A DNA stretch of 64,000 nucleotides from Salvia splendens (GCF_004379255.2 NC_056033.1:38962719-39026718), one strand, 5' to 3'; positions 22,146-35,582 are shown, counted from the stretch's first letter. The notes: generated by a model from the letters alone, not told the origin. Numbers and translations: made by a program.

Positions 22146-24883
22146 GTTTATGAATTCCAGAATGCTGGACGCCATGACCGTCACCCTCTAGGTACATGAA
22201 CTGTGCCACTCTTCCGAGATTAGCTGCTGACTCCGCCAAAATATCCTCAAATGGATGACCCGCAGCCATGGCTGTGTTCATCTCCTTCCACAACTCCCTC
22301 AACATAGACATCACATGTTCTTTCGCCTCTTTCTCCGAAGCATTTGTGTCGTTCATGTAACACTGGACTGCTTTCTGCACGTCGCCTCTCTTGAGCTCAA
22401 ACTAGATTAATTGAACAAAGAATAGTAAATATAAATAAATTGGTTCCATAAGTAATAAAGAATACGTTAGGTACTTACCTGTGCCGTTCCGACATCATCG
22501 GCAAGCCTCAAAATCATTCCTGATAAGTAAAGTATGTCATGATATTCATACAAACTGTCGATGGTTGATTTGTCATAACTTGAATTTGGCAATGTGAAAT
22601 GAAGTTGGGATATTATATTTGGAGATGCCACAGAAACCTTTGAATTGCCCATATATTCTTCTAGGGTTGGAATATATCCACTGTAGTACCATTTTGCCTC
22701 TTTTAAATATGATGCACCTAGATCGTACCACTGCCAAATTTATAACAAAAAAAATCTCGTGTTAGCTCTCTCTCATCTTACGTTTAGATAAAAGTGATTG
22801 TTTTATAAATAAAAGCGGCAATTAATTACTTGCGAAAGCCTCGGAGCTAGCTTTCACAAGTGATTAGAGATGGCGTAGAAATGGTACCGATTTTATTAAC
22901 CATGGGAAACTGATGAAATGTTCGTCTTGAATGAGAGTATCATATGCCATCTCGGAAACAAAGTTGTAGAGTGCCAAATAACAAACTTGCATGTAATAAG
23001 GAAGTTGGCCTATTGATTCAGTATCCCATCTGAAATTTAATCTTAAATTAATCAATCAATAACTGTTTGACTCGAACCGACAAACTATTTAGTTTGATTT
23101 GAAACTAAGCCTACCAGAAGCTCAGTGTTACGCTCAGTATTACGAAGACAATATATAATATACTAACCTTTGAAATGCATCGGTAAATAGTTGCAACTCC
23201 TCTACAGTACCATATACATCGTAAATATCATCTATAACCGTTACCAACATAATCATTTTGGCAGATGCTATTCTTTGATATCCATATTGACTTGGCTCAA
23301 ACAACCCAACTCCCCAAAAGTAGGACTCCACAATCCGGTCCCTCACAAATGGGAGTTTTTCAGCAAGGCATAATCTATTCCACCAGCTATAACAAGGCTC
23401 AAACAAGTCAGCTTGGCTATATATATACGGAGACTGACGAAAAAAAAATATTGATTTTTCCTAATTTTATACTTCGATATATCTTTGAGTTCTTGTTGAT
23501 ATGTTGCTTGCATAATTTTAAAATCGAGTAGGGCAAGCTCGTAAATAAGTGGATTATTATCCGGCCTTCTTGCATAAGCATCTAAGAACCATCTTGCCTC
23601 TAGTCTATGAATCCTCCAATGAAGAGGGAGATCCAAAGAATGTTTAATCCATGATAATAGATTATCATCACCACCTTCATCAAGTTTTTTCTGCAAACAC
23701 TTTGTGGAAAATACTCTTGCAAGCTCTAATGAATCGTCACCTTCTCTCAAAAGGAAAGATGCTTCATAAAGTTGTAAAATCCCTTTGGTATCTTGAGCAA
23801 GGTTTTCCTTGAAATCACTCCCTTCCTCGTTCTTGAAGCAGTCAAATACTTCTGCAATTAATATTAATTAGTTATATGATCATATGCATGTCAATTCCTA
23901 TTTTTTTGCCTAACTCTAGTTTTGTAACAAATGTCAATTAAAACAAGGTCACATTATGGGATCAAAATGGGGTCATATTATACTAGCTTTACATTAAGAA
24001 AGAATGAGATGGGTGAGAGAAAATGAGAAACGAGATGGAAGGAAATATATATGCCAAATGAGATTATTTAATTTAATAGTATAACGAAGTTTCGCTAGCA
24101 TTAGTAAGTCATGAAGCTACGTCAACACTGAAATCTTGATTAGTTCCAAAATCATAACAAATCAATAACTAAACAATTTACATGTACGTTATAAAATTGG
24201 AATGCAAAATCAAAATTTAACGAAACTTTAGGAATTTATAGACAGATATCTCTAAGTTATTTTAATAGAAACACAATATGATCATATAATTACAATATTA
24301 GGTACCTTGGGACACATCAAAACCATGTTGTCGGAGGACTCTGAATCCAAGAGCTGTGAAATACAAACCCCTTTGATCACATGCTTCATTATTGTGGAAG
24401 CATTTGTGGTGGCTATGTATAAAACCTAAGATCTCCTTAATCTCATCTTGAAAAAAGTAAGACAATCCCAAATATTTCAAGTCATCAATCAATTCCAATT
24501 GTTGAACATGTTCCATTTTTTCCTCTTGCAGCAATATCTTCACTTGCACAATCAGCTCTTCTCTCCTACTTAAGTGCTTCTCCTCCTATATATATATATA
24601 TATGTATAAATTTACCAGCAATGAAGAGAGTAGTATTATATCAGAAATTTGAGAATAATAATACCTTATCATATGGAGAGTTTAAAGATTGAATGTAACT
24701 AAAATCCCAACGGGTAGGCTGGTAGTTTCCGGATCGACGAACTTCTTGTTGTACGGAGCAAGAAGTCCGGAGGCGAGCCGCGGGTGCAGTGCACGAGACA
24801 GGGCGTGCTTTTGAAGCTCTCCAGTTGTGGAGACAACTTACTGGCTTGCCGAGGATAGTTGCATGCATGTTGAGTGTAGACAT
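22111..24883 (-). CDS. Monoterpene synthase, TPS-b subfamily, plastid-targeted
   Basis: Seven exons join with GT-AG junctions: 24883-24665, 24585-24306, 23851-23473, 23386-23168, 23029-22888, 22730-22479 and 22401-22111. They give an uninterrupted 593-residue protein, the usual TPS-b size and exon number. Residues 1-48 are rich in Ser, Ala and Arg, as in plastid transit peptides. The RRx8W motif is at 49-59. DDIYD, which binds Mg-diphosphate, is at 345-349. The second metal motif DDVGTAQFE is at 491-499. RRx8W together with a transit peptide points to cyclising monoterpene synthases that use geranyl diphosphate in plastids. The product (cineole, sabinene, bornyl diphosphate and others) cannot be read from sequence. 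A TATA box (tttata on the plus strand, 24922-24927) lies about 40 bp before the ATG. The last codons are repeated in tandem beyond the stop. Confidence 0.94.
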
Positions 24884-24914
24884 TTTTTGTTATCACTTGA
24901 AATCTATTTTCTTA

Positions 24915-25100
24915 ATTTGTGTTTATAGGGTTTGGTTGCTCTTTAAATGTATAATGTGTAGTGGCATTAGTTGGTAAGATATTACCACAATTGGTATTTC
25001 TTTCTTTAATAAGTATTGGTTTTTCCTTTGTGTTTTTATGGTGTGGTTATATAACGTGTAGTGGCAGGAGTTGGTAAGATACTAGTTCAATTGATATTTA
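24915..25100. repeat. Imperfect tandem duplication in the terpene synthase promoter
   Basis: A segment of about 105-115 bp containing ATAATGTGTAGTGGCATTAG and AGTTGGTAAGATA recurs as ATAACGTGTAGTGGCAGGAG with AGTTGGTAAGATACTAG. The second copy starts near 25020. Both lie directly upstream of the terpene synthase start. Confidence 0.7.
24922..24927 (-). promoter_or_regulatory. Probable TATA box of the terpene synthase
   Basis: On the minus strand the sequence reads CCCTATAAACAC, about 40 bp upstream of the ATG at 24883. This implies a very short 5' leader. Confidence 0.55.
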
Positions 25101-26792
25101 GTTTTAATGATTGTTTGATTTTATGGGGATTAGTTTCAATCTTATTTATTGAAGTGTATGCTATACATGAACTTGTAATTGATCTCTTTTTACTTCATGT
25201 TTTTTTTTTGTCTCAATACCGTATAAAGCTCTTATAACATACGAAGATTAAGTGTGATCTCATTCATTAAAGCATACCTGATATATGTAGAAGAGATCAA
25301 CCAAACTCTAATAAATTTAGTCCGGAAGCTAATTAATAACAAAAGAAGTGATCTACTATATATTTAAATTAGTCTCTTTTCAAATAATTTTTCATTCATT
25401 TTTTAATGTGTGACAACTCTCAACAATAACATACAAACTATTTGAGCTTTAAAAATGCTATTAGTTGCGCACATTTATTTAAAATCCAGATATTTGAAAA
25501 AATCTACTGCGTAACATCTTTTACTCCTAGATTGTGTTTCCCCAAATTAAGAAACACCACGAATGTTACCTACATATGATATCGATAGACTAACCGAAAA
25601 CATCTTATATTATGTCAACATGTGATTACTAAGGTGTTTTGTTTAATTGTCTCTAAACCCAATTATGCAAGTTTTATTTACTTGCAAGATCGGATTAAGT
25701 GATACAGTGATACTCCTACTCCTATTATTTAATTTCCATATAATAATTGCACCAATAAGTGATATGGCCAACACGTGATTAGCAATATCAAATCAAAATA
25801 TTGCATAATCTTTTACTTATAAATTTGAACATAATAAAATGATTTGTTATGTTCAATTTTATCATGTCCAATCTTACAAGAAAGATATTTTATTTATGGC
25901 CAATTATTGTTCAACTGATAAACATAATAAAAGGAAAAATATTTTATTAAGCCCATTTTACAAGTATAGATAACGCAATAGTAATGATCAATTTAGGTTT
26001 ATATTTGTTGATTTATTGTGTTGCGTACATGTCCCATCCCATAATATAAATATGATTTTATTTTAGTTTTTCCCCTATCTCTTCGTACGTGTAGATTGAT
26101 AATTCGATCTAACTCAACCTTGCTATTAGAACAATATTAACTGACGATGTAGTCCATAACTAGCTCGGTGACTATCGGTAATTGACAGTGGTTTTGAACC
26201 AAACCATACTAGAATCGAAAAGATGATAGATGGATTATGGTCCAATAAAAATGAGATTTTGTTAACCTTTGTTTCCGCCGATTGACTTGCAATCCACATA
26301 CATAGATAGAATAGGCAGCAATTTTTTGCAAGGGTTAATAGAGACATGACATGCCCAAAAAAGTTGTCGAAGAAAACCACCGGTTCCAACATAAATCGTC
26401 CAGTTTTTTGCAAATTGACATTCCGATTAAATTAACACCCGATATTATTTTTCATCAATAATATAACGACGTTTCGTTGTCTATAATGTGAAGTTTTCGT
26501 TTCCATCAGATAGTGTCACGTAAGTAAGTCAAGTCATAACAATACTTCTCTTAATCGATTATAAAATCTAAACATATCATAATTTAGTAATTTGCAGGCA
26601 ATATCTTAATAATTGATATACAAAATCCAAGATAATTAAATTGAATTTTCATATTGTGATAAGAACAGTAAAAAATAAAAATAAAATGGGCTTTGTGGAT
26701 TCACTTTTGTTGTGGACCTATGGTGCTGAACCCAATTGCTCAAGAATTTGGTAACAACAGTATAATAAAAAGACTAACATATTTTTATGTCA
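25101..26792. other. Gene-free AT-rich region upstream of the terpene synthase
   Basis: No coding region, RNA gene or complete transposon could be recognised. Part of it is presumably distal promoter sequence for the terpene synthase. Confidence 0.5.
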
Positions 26793-27527
26793 ACAAACTC
26801 CCTCAAAGTATCATTTTAGGTCCGTGAACTTTGAAAATATCATTTTAGGTCCGTTAACTACATGTTAATATCGTTTGAGGTATTTTGCACTTTTTCCGAA
26901 CAAAAATGCCCTTAAGGCCTTCAAAGGGCAATTTGGATAATTTTTTCACCACTCATCTTGCGTCAAACACATAGAGTCCAACATTTTTTACTACTGTTTA
27001 ATTCAATTACTATCCAAATTGAATTTAAATATAAATAAATTTACCGTAAAAAATAGTACTATGTGTTAATTTTTTAATTATTAGATGACTAATTATATAG
27101 GGATAGTGATTTGGGACTTGATACTTTATTTTATTTTTTCAATCTAAATTACATTTTAAGAACTTACTATAGGTGATTTGTGAATTATATTTAGTTTATT
27201 TATCTTGAAATTAGATAGCTATTAATTTGGATGGTTATTCGGAGTATTATATATATGAATTTTAGAATGGAGATCAATTACCATCCAAATTGAATTTAAT
27301 TATAAAAATATGCCGTTAAAAATTGTTGGACTATAGCCTTCTGGCGCAAGATGAGTGGTGAAAGAATTGTCCAAATTGGCATTTGAAAACCTTAAGGGCA
27401 TTTTCGTTCAGAAAAAGTTCAAAATACCTCAAATGATATTAAGTTTTAATTGATAGATCTAAAATGATATTTTTAAAATTTACGGATCTAAAATGATACT
27501 AATTTGACAAACTTTGTTTACATAATG
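26793..27527. mobile_element. Fold-back element with ~240-bp arms
   Basis: The left arm (26793 to about 27040) and right arm (about 27285 to 27527) are inverted copies. Both contain AGTATCATTTTAG(G/A)TCCGT, TTTGAGGTATTTTG, ATGCCCTTAAGG and CACCACTCATCTTGCG. The middle is AT-rich and non-coding. No clear target repeat was found, so the superfamily is open (Mutator-like MITE is possible). Confidence 0.75.
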
Positions 27528-28538
27528 AAATGTTCTCTCTGATAAAAATTGGGTGAAACCGTCGAACAACGATTTTCTAGCCGGCCGACATTGCGATTTC
27601 GTTAAAAACTTCTGCTTTGAGTAAAAAAGATAATCTTTTCTGTAGTCTGTGTAAAATCATCAAAGCCTCAGCGATTCAGATAAACCCCACCAGAGCTCAT
27701 AATCTTCTCAGTGTTACCCCTAAAAATACGCGGATGCGGATTGGTTGGGCGTAATGTGAAATATTTAACTCTGTTAGTCTTCCTCTGTACAATTTTTTTT
27801 TCTGTTTCTGTGTAATGGCGGCATGGGAGATACTTCTAGAATTTCTATAACTTCGTTTCTAAATTTTTCCTCTTGCTGGGGTTTTGTGGTGTGGAGAGAA
27901 ACAATTATGCTTAAATAAGGTTGGGAGACATGTTTTGGGCCATTTTATTGTTGATGAACTACACAGTTTCATTAACCTTGGTAAATTCACAAAATCGTGA
28001 TGATTTGTAAGAGAAATTGAAGTATTCATGAGATTAGGTTGATGGTAAACCCTAAAATTATTGTCTTTTCTTGTCAATATATTAGGTACTACTTCTGAAA
28101 GAACGTGCTAGGGTTCAATTTTGTTTGGTTGGGACCTAATTTAGAAAGTAAAAACTCGATATATTGTTTGTGATGTGTTCAATTTTTAGAGTGTTTGACT
28201 TTCTGAGTAATGCCGATGGGATAATTTTGATGTTTCTGTTGTGAGTTTGTATGTTATTCACAAGAAATTGAGGATTTGGTGATGCATGAGGCCTTATTTT
28301 GTTTAAACTTAGACAAAATTGACTTTTAAAAAAGTGATTTTCAGTTAAAATGCTCATGCTCATAGAATTTAAATTATGTGCTCTCAGTATGGTATTGTGG
28401 AGATCTCAGATATTTAGAGTTTCCTTTACAGTTATGTTGTTCAGTCATATGATTTTTTCTTTGAAAAAAATAGGTACAACCATCACAATCATCCAGTTGG
28501 AGTTATAGACAAAGCACCGAATACTTTTATTGTGCTTC
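27528..28538. other. Upstream region of the F-box gene
   Basis: No coding frame is recognised. The sequence becomes T-rich towards 28538 and may include a 5' untranslated exon and intron of the F-box gene. Confidence 0.45.
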
Positions 28539-30826
28539 ATGAGTAATATGGTATGTTTCTACCTTCACCGGGTGCTAGTTTTCTATATTTCATTCATTTT
28601 GATCACATAAATAACGAATACTTTGTGCACTTAGTGCCAGTATTGGTTTCTTCATTGGTTTGATTATGGTTCTGGATGTTGTTAGGCAATGACAGAGTGA
28701 TAAAATGGCTTGCATTGCTTTTCATTTACAAAGCATATATTTGGAATAGTAGTACTAGTACCTTAATTTTCTATACTACAGTTATCACTTTGCTTGATTT
28801 ATCAGTGTTACGCGTCGTGCATCTTTGCTGTGTTTTTTAGGGCATATTGATGTTTTATCGAGTTCATGGTGGCCTATCATAAGTTTTTGGGTGACAATAT
28901 TACTCATCTTGTTTTGTTCAAATTTGCAGAAGCAAAGAGAACATCATGAAATTCCTTGCAGTTTAAATATAGAGGTTGACACAATAAGCAACTTACCGGG
29001 GCACATTGTTGACAAAATCCTGTCGCATTTACCTCTGAGGGATGCTGTTCGAATAAGTATTTTGTCGACCAAGTGGAGATACAGATGGGTTACCCTCCCT
29101 TATCTCGTGTTCGATAATCACTCTGTTCTAGTCTCCTCCCAAGATCAAACACTTACAAAGAACAAACTAGTGAGTATTGTTGACCATGTCTTACTGCTTC
29201 ACAATGGTCCGATACACAAATTTAAGCTTTCCCATAAAGATCTCCAAGGTGTTAGCGATATCGATAGATGGATTCTATACCTATCAAGGGGTTCTGTGAA
29301 AGACTTTATTCTTGAAATATGGAAAGGTCATCGGTACAAGCTTCCATCGTCCATATACTCATGTCAAAAGCTCGTACACTTGGAGCTTTTTAACTGTCTC
29401 TTAAAACCTCCACCACTCTTCAATGGCTTTAAGAGCTTGAAAAGCCTTGATCTTCAGCACATCACGATGGACCAATTGGCCTTTGAGCATATGATATCAA
29501 GTTTCCCCTTACTGGAGAGGCTGACATTAATGAACTTTGATGGCTTTGCCCTTCTTAATATTCACGCTCCAAATCTCCTTTTCTTTGATGTTGGAGGTGT
29601 GTTCGAAGACGTCAGTTTCCAGGATACTCTCCATCTTGCTGTAGTTTCCATTGGTTTGTATGTTAATTCTGGAATTGAGAGAAATCTAGCTTTTGGCAGC
29701 ACGGGGAATTTGATTAAGTTCTTTGCTTGTCTACCCCATATTCAACGGCTTGAGGTGCAAAGCTTTTTCTTAAAGGTATGATCTCCTTTTATTGTCATTG
29801 TTCAGAGTGCTCTATCATTGTAGCATTGGCATTTTGATAGCAGAATATGATAATATAAGTTGTACTATTTCCAAGCATTTCTAATGTAACCCCAAAATTT
29901 ACACAAAACTAGATTTATCGGAAGAGTTATTGCATGCTTTCATACAATGTTCATCTCAGCTTATAATTATAATTATGTCATTAATGTTTTATCTTTCTAC
30001 TTCTCTCATCAATGTTTATCTCCAGTATTTGGCTGCTGGTATTATTCCTGGAAAACTACCATCTCCGTGTCTTGAGCTTAGTTTTCTTTCAATTCGCATC
30101 AATTTTAATGATATGGAAGAGAATTTGGCTGCTCTTTGCCTTTTGAGAAGTTCTCCCAATCTTCAGGAGCTTGAGCTACTGGTCAGTTTTTTTCAATTCA
30201 TTTGCCTTTGTATACTTCATATTTACTCAGCTTCAAATCATCATATCGATATGCATGCTCATTTTTGTTTTGTTTTCTGCCCTTTTAGTTTTCGGTTCTT
30301 ATATTTTAGATTTTAGTTCCTTTTAGCCCTTCAGAATGACAATATAGAAAAGTGGATAATAAATTTCTTCTCTTTGTAAGTTATTTTTTTCTGAATTTGA
30401 GATGTGGGGATTAGAATTCGTACTGTTCTTGCCCTTTTAAAGTGGAAACATACCTCTAAGCTACATGGCTCGTGGCCTTTTGCAAATATTGAGGACCAAA
30501 CAAATCCTTTACGCATCGCAACACTGAAACGTTTACTCATTTTACAGGCTCGCCCAGAGGAACAGGTTACTGCTAGAATGGCTTCTAACATCTCAGACAT
30601 TTTTCAGAACTTCCCTTTCAATCAACTGAGGCTTATTAAGATTGTTGGAATTTCTGGCATTAGACAAGAACTCAGTTTCATCAACTTCTTACTTGCAAAT
30701 ACACCTGTTCTTGAACGAATGACTGTTAAACCATCATCGGTGGATAGCGGATGGGATTTAGTGAAGGAGTTACTCCGCTTTCGACGAGCTTCCATGTTTG
30801 CAGAGATCATTTATCTCGATCCATAG
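28539..30826 (+). CDS. F-box/FBD/LRR-repeat protein, At1g13570-like
   Basis: Four exons fit GT-AG rules: a tiny first exon 28539-28550 (MSNM, then GTATGT), 28930-29775, 30026-30181 and 30548-30826. They total 430 residues. The F-box lies at about residues 22-62 (DTISNLPGHIVDKILSHLP and STKWRYRW). Leucine-rich repeats follow (LVHLELFNCLL, LKSLDLQHI, PLLERLTLMNFDG, PNLLFFDV). An FBD-like C-terminus ends in FRRASMFAEIIYLDP. Such proteins act in SCF ubiquitin ligases, where the F-box binds SKP1/ASK and the LRRs select a target. The target is unknown. The first exon is the weakest part of the model: it was chosen for its ATG, donor and phase match to the acceptor at 28929. An ATG at 28825 in frame is possible if that intron is retained. 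No lesion was seen. Confidence 0.9.
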
Positions 30827-31240
30827 GGCAGTCGACCATGGTATAACCACGTTAAAGCAGCCGATGGATTTCTTCTTTTAATATGAGCATTTCATGCCGT
30901 TGAAAGAGAAGGAGACATCATTATCATCCATTTCGTTTTCTTCTATCTTATTAATTTTGAAATATTGGAATGTATGATGACTTGCTTGGAATTGGTTGCT
31001 GTTTATGGCTTGGATGCTTGCTGTGACTTTTGGTTTTTTTTTTTAGTGAATATTATTTTGAAAAATGGTGTCCTTATTTATATTGTCAATTTCTTCGAAG
31101 GGTACTAAAATTTACTAGTACTCCATGTTACTTTTATCAAGTTAAGTGAATAAGGGTCTCTCTATTTCGTTCATTTTGAACCCGTTGATTTATGATAATA
31201 TTCCATATTTAGTTATCCTTCTCTTCATACTAATCTCTTC
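30827..31240. other. 3' flank of the F-box gene
   Basis: This is the probable 3' untranslated region followed by AT-rich spacer. Nothing else is recognised. Confidence 0.5.
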
Positions 31241-32104
31241 GCCCATGTTTGGTTGCCAGGATTCTGTCTGGGAAAATAATCTGATTCCTTAAATTTTAAA
31301 TTCCTGTGTTTGTTTCCGTTTTTAATCAAATTGAGAAAGTAATCAAAATCCTGAAACAAGGAAAGTTAGTATAACTCTCTAGGATTCTGAATCCTAACTT
31401 TTCTTAGGTATTCTTTTTCTCAGTTTTATGATGGTTACATATTTAATGCAATATAATACAGTTTTTTTTATTATTATCATCATCATCATTGTTATTATTT
31501 ATTACAATGTTTTAAAAATAATTTAAAAGTATAAACCATACTTAATTTCAGGATAATAAATAACTATAATTCAAATTATCATAATTATAACTATATTATT
31601 AATATTTATTTTTATTTTTATTATAATAATAATAATTTATTAAATAATTAAATATAATTATAATTAGATAATAATATAATAATTATTAATTTATAAATTA
31701 GTAATTAACAATAAAATTGTAGTGAAATTTTAAATTATAAAATTTATTCAATTAAAAATTAAGTAAATATAATGATAATAATAATAATCTTATTTATTAT
31801 TATATTATTATATATTATGATGTATAATCCATATTTTAACTATCCATCGTAATAATAAATAAAATAATATAATTATTATCATTTGTAATTAATAATTTAT
31901 TAAATAATATGTATTATTATTTTTTATAAATAAAAAATGATAAGTATATTTTTAGTTTAGTGTTTAAATCAAATATATACTTTCAAATCTTGATATTTTC
32001 CAAACACGGGAAAGTAAAGTTATTAGAAATCATATTCCCAGGATTCATTTTCCCAGGAATCATTTTCCTTGTCAACTTTACTTTTCCGCCAACCAAACAT
32101 GGCC
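31241..32104. mobile_element. Tourist-like MITE with extreme AT-rich core
   Basis: The ends GCCCATGTTTGGTTG (left) and GGCCATGTTTGGTTG (right end, reversed) are inverted. They are flanked by TTC on both sides, a tentative 3-bp target repeat. The centre (about 31450-31940) is built almost only of ATT/TAT-type repeats. Subterminal sequences such as TCCCAGGA(T/A)TC recur. There is no coding content. Confidence 0.65.
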
Positions 32105-32411
32105 TTCATACTTTTCGATTACTGAGTTTGTTGAAATTGTTGCATATTGTATTTTCTATCCTTGCTAATTGACGCTACTAATGATTAAACTGCGGTTGAA
32201 ATTGAATGAAGAAAGAAAGAAAATAGAAACTGTGCTCTTTGCTGTGGTGACTCTAGTTTATACGTTTTACCAACTAAGTTGCGCTTTAGAGTACACAGAT
32301 TAAATGACAAATTTATTTTCATAAAGGTTGAGTAAACTAAACCCCAAATTCTATTTAAAATTCAATACCAACTCTTTTGGTTGAACCGAAGCCAATTGAT
32401 CAAAGCATGTT

Positions 32412-32505
32412 TCAAATTTCAGACGTTGAAATTCTTCACCAAATCAGGGGACACATTCAACGCAACCTTCAAAACTGATGAAGACAATGCTTTATAGGCT
32501 CCATT
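32412..32505 (-). pseudogene. 3'-end relic of a glutelin-type-D-like cupin (copy 1)
   Basis: The minus strand matches the last exon of the cupin at 58239-54543, with YKALSSSVLKVALNVSP and DLVKN. A single inserted base near 32424 then shifts the frame and brings an early stop. No other exon of this copy was found nearby. The flanking sequence (about 32150-32400) also resembles the sequence downstream of the other two copies. Confidence 0.75.
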
Positions 32506-34336
32506 GAATCCAACATTATAAAATTACTTATCATTGAGTAAAGGGTAGAGTTGTAATTTTAGGTATATATTATCCTAAAAATGTCTATTTTGACACGACA
32601 GTAACAATATTGTATTTTTATATGGTGGGCCATTTGCAGCCAAGAATGGGTTTTTGCAATCACGTGCTGAATTGTGGGCGGCTAGGATTTGTGTGAAGTG
32701 GCGCATTTGGAAACGGTATTGCTTTGAGAGAGACGTTTGTTTGGGGAATATATCTTTTTAAGTTTTTCTTCTAATTTCCATAAATGATATACATGTCAAA
32801 ATTATAATCCCTCCGTCTGACCCAATCAAAGAACGAAGCATTTTTATTTCTAACACAAATTTTTTAGAAGAAATATACATCAGAAATAAAACATGGATAC
32901 ACATATATTTTAATAAAAAAATTAGTAAATTAAAATAAAGATAAAAAATACAAGTAATATAGCATGTGGAGAATAAAGTCCTACTAGAAAGATTAATCTA
33001 TCATAAAAAGAAAGAGATTAATTTTATGATGAATTAAAGGAGAAATATGTAGTATTATTATTATTGATTGTGGACAATGTAGTATTATTATACTAGAAAA
33101 GATAGAATTAAGTGGAGTTGTCAAATTCTAACAATATTAAATTCTATTTATTGAGAAAATTAGTAATAATTGTGGTTATTTTTATATATCTTTTAATAGG
33201 TAATTAATCACCTATACTATAGTGGATTTAAACTAGATTGAATGATATGTTATATATCTTATCTGAGCACCACTCTTGTTTGATGCACGTTTAGCGTTAT
33301 TCGTTTCGATTTATATATATATAGTTTGTTCTAATACATGAAAAAATGCTATTTAATTTCACAAAAATTATAAAAACCAAAGCCCGATTTGCTCGTTTTC
33401 TTTATAATTTTAAATAAATCAATAAAATAACAAATTGAGCTTTCATTATGAAATTAAAATTTTCAATATTTTTTAATGTATTAGAATCAAACTAAATATA
33501 TAAATCAAACGAACAACAATAAACATGCATCAAACAAGAATAGTGCTAACGTAAAAAGTTCACATAAAGTATATAATATATCATTCCTCTTAAAACTATA
33601 TCACCGTATAATTTGGCAATATATGGATTGATTATTTCGTCACTGCTTCAAACGGTTGACTGATCATTGTGATCTTTGAAGCTATTTGAAGCTATTTTAT
33701 TCTTTATTTTCATTTTTAACTTTTATTTTATCTTCTAGAAACCATGGAATTTTATCTTCTAGAAAGCTGGATCATCAAAAAAACATGGAGATAGTTTAGC
33801 ATATGTATAGTCGTGTGAGCTTCCGTTACTATTGCCAAAAAACCAATTATTTTCTTACTTCACAAAATAATACTACAAGAGATTCTTGTATTGAGATATT
33901 GGTGTTGGTGTCATTATTTAGGATATCATAATCTCTTTTGAGATATTTTTATCACTATATTCGGTCTTTTATTATACTCCTATTTTCACTTTTTATGTAA
34001 CAATTACTTTTATCCATTTATCTATATTATTTATTTATCCTCTCCTTTTTCAACATTTCATTATCATATTTATTTATTAATGTCTCTCTCTTCTTTATCT
34101 CGATCTGTCTCCACTTTTGTCTCTTACTATTTTAGTTTGTAAATCATTCTTATTTTTAAATTAGGAGAATTGATATTCTTAAATGATAAAATTAATACTA
34201 TCAAGTAATCTCACACTTAGAGACGGATATTAGACGCTGAACCATGGTCCAACAATTTTTACTTCCATCATAGATATATTAGAGTGTCCGAGTTGTTTGC
34301 TACTAGGTTTCAAGTGCATGATGTTTTTTTATTGAA
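32506..34336. other. Gene-free AT-rich spacer
   Basis: At 32630-32790 there is a diverged copy of the segment that also occurs at about 38030-38150 and inverted at about 53270-53410 (GCAGCCAA..ATGGG, AATCACATGCT). It is part of the local duplication history. A small fold-back element lies at 33266-33546. The remainder shows nothing recognisable. Confidence 0.55.
33266..33546. mobile_element. Small fold-back MITE
   Basis: The ends AGCACCACTCTTGTTTGATG (left) and AGCACTATTCTTGTTTGATG (right end, reversed) are inverted. Both continue into TTCGTTT and ATTTATATAT sequence. The interior is AT-rich and non-coding. No target repeat could be fixed. Confidence 0.65.
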
Positions 34337-34341
34337 TCGTC

Positions 34342-34751
34342 TATTAGAAATGGGCCACTCACCCCTTAAAAGGCCTCATAAGGGGGAGGGTTATCCACAC
34401 TTATATAGATTAGATGGGATCTTCACCAAGTCGATGTGGGACAGAATTTAGAGGATTTAACACACCCCTCAAGTGTGGGCCGGAAAGGACATCGGTCTTC
34501 CATCACGTGGGTAGGCAATGCAAGAGAAACCATCATCGATGTGGGCCGGAAAGGACATCGGTCTTTCACTCGTGAGGTAGATAAGAGATAAAGAGAAAAC
34601 CATCATCGACTTGGGTCTGCTCTAATACCATATTAGAAATGGGTCACTCACCCCTTAAAAGGCCTCATAAGGGGGAGGGTTATCCGCACTTATATAGATT
34701 AGATGGGATCTTCACCAAGTCGATGTGGGACAGAATTTAGAGGATTTAACA
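34342..34751 (-). mobile_element. TRIM-like mini LTR retrotransposon
   Basis: Two near-identical 121-bp direct repeats (34342-34462 and 34631-34751) enclose about 170 bp. Read on the minus strand the LTR begins TGTTAAATCC. It is followed by TGGTATTAGAGC, a primer binding site like that for initiator tRNA-Met. The 5-bp target repeat TCGTC lies at 34337-34341 and 34752-34756. Inside, a GTGGGCCGGAAAGGACATCG segment is duplicated. It has no coding capacity. Confidence 0.88.
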
Positions 34752-34756
34752 TCGTC

Positions 34757-35582
34757 TTTCATACTTAATTGTCTCTATCAACATTTCCCGGACATAACAT
34801 ACTCCTCCTACTATCGATACTTGAGCCTTCTTCCTCGAAATCCTAGCTCCGTCTCTGTTCATACTAATTGAATTTCGACAATTTCGGATAAGTTAATTTT
34901 GACTAAGAATAAGATTAATATTGGAGGATATAAAGTTAAGCTAACATTATCTGCATAATACAAACTCTGATTCCCCCCCCCCCCCCTCCCCCCTCTCTCT
35001 TTGTCAATGGCGATGGCTACCTCAATCTCTATTATTGAGTTTGTTGAAATTGTTGCAATTTGTATCCTTATTAAATTGATGTTACTGAAGATTAACTTGT
35101 GGTTAAAATTGAATGAAGAAATAAATGTTACTGAAGATCAAACTGCAGTTTAAGTTGAATGAATAAAGAAATAAAGAACAAAGAAACTTTGTTGTGGTGA
35201 GTTGGAGATAAAACGTTTACCAACTAAATTACGCTTAATGGAGTAGTATAGATTAAATGAAATCCAATATTCATTCATGTGCTCAATTTAGATATCAGAC
35301 TTTAATTAAATGAATTAGTAATAAATAAAAACACCAATTCAACATAGTTAATAAATGTCAACAAATATTGAATTACACTTTTATTTCCATAAGTTATCAT
35401 GTCCACAAATATTGAATTACACACATACATATATATACCAAAGCAAACAAGCCACTGCATTAATAATTTATAAGATACTACCATAATGGGCATAGGGTAA
35501 GCAAACTAAACCCATAATTTTATTTTAAATCCAACACAAATAGTTTTATTCTTCAAACCGGATCATCTTATCAGAGCGTGTT
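34757..35582. other. Downstream flank of cupin copy 2
   Basis: A poly-C tract (about 34975-34986, then more C-rich sequence) starts the stretch. From about 35030 to 35580 it resembles the sequence downstream of the intact cupin (about 54060-54540), including ATAAAACGTTTACCAACTAA and GTCAACAAATATTGAAT. This shows that the duplication reaches beyond the gene. Confidence 0.65.
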
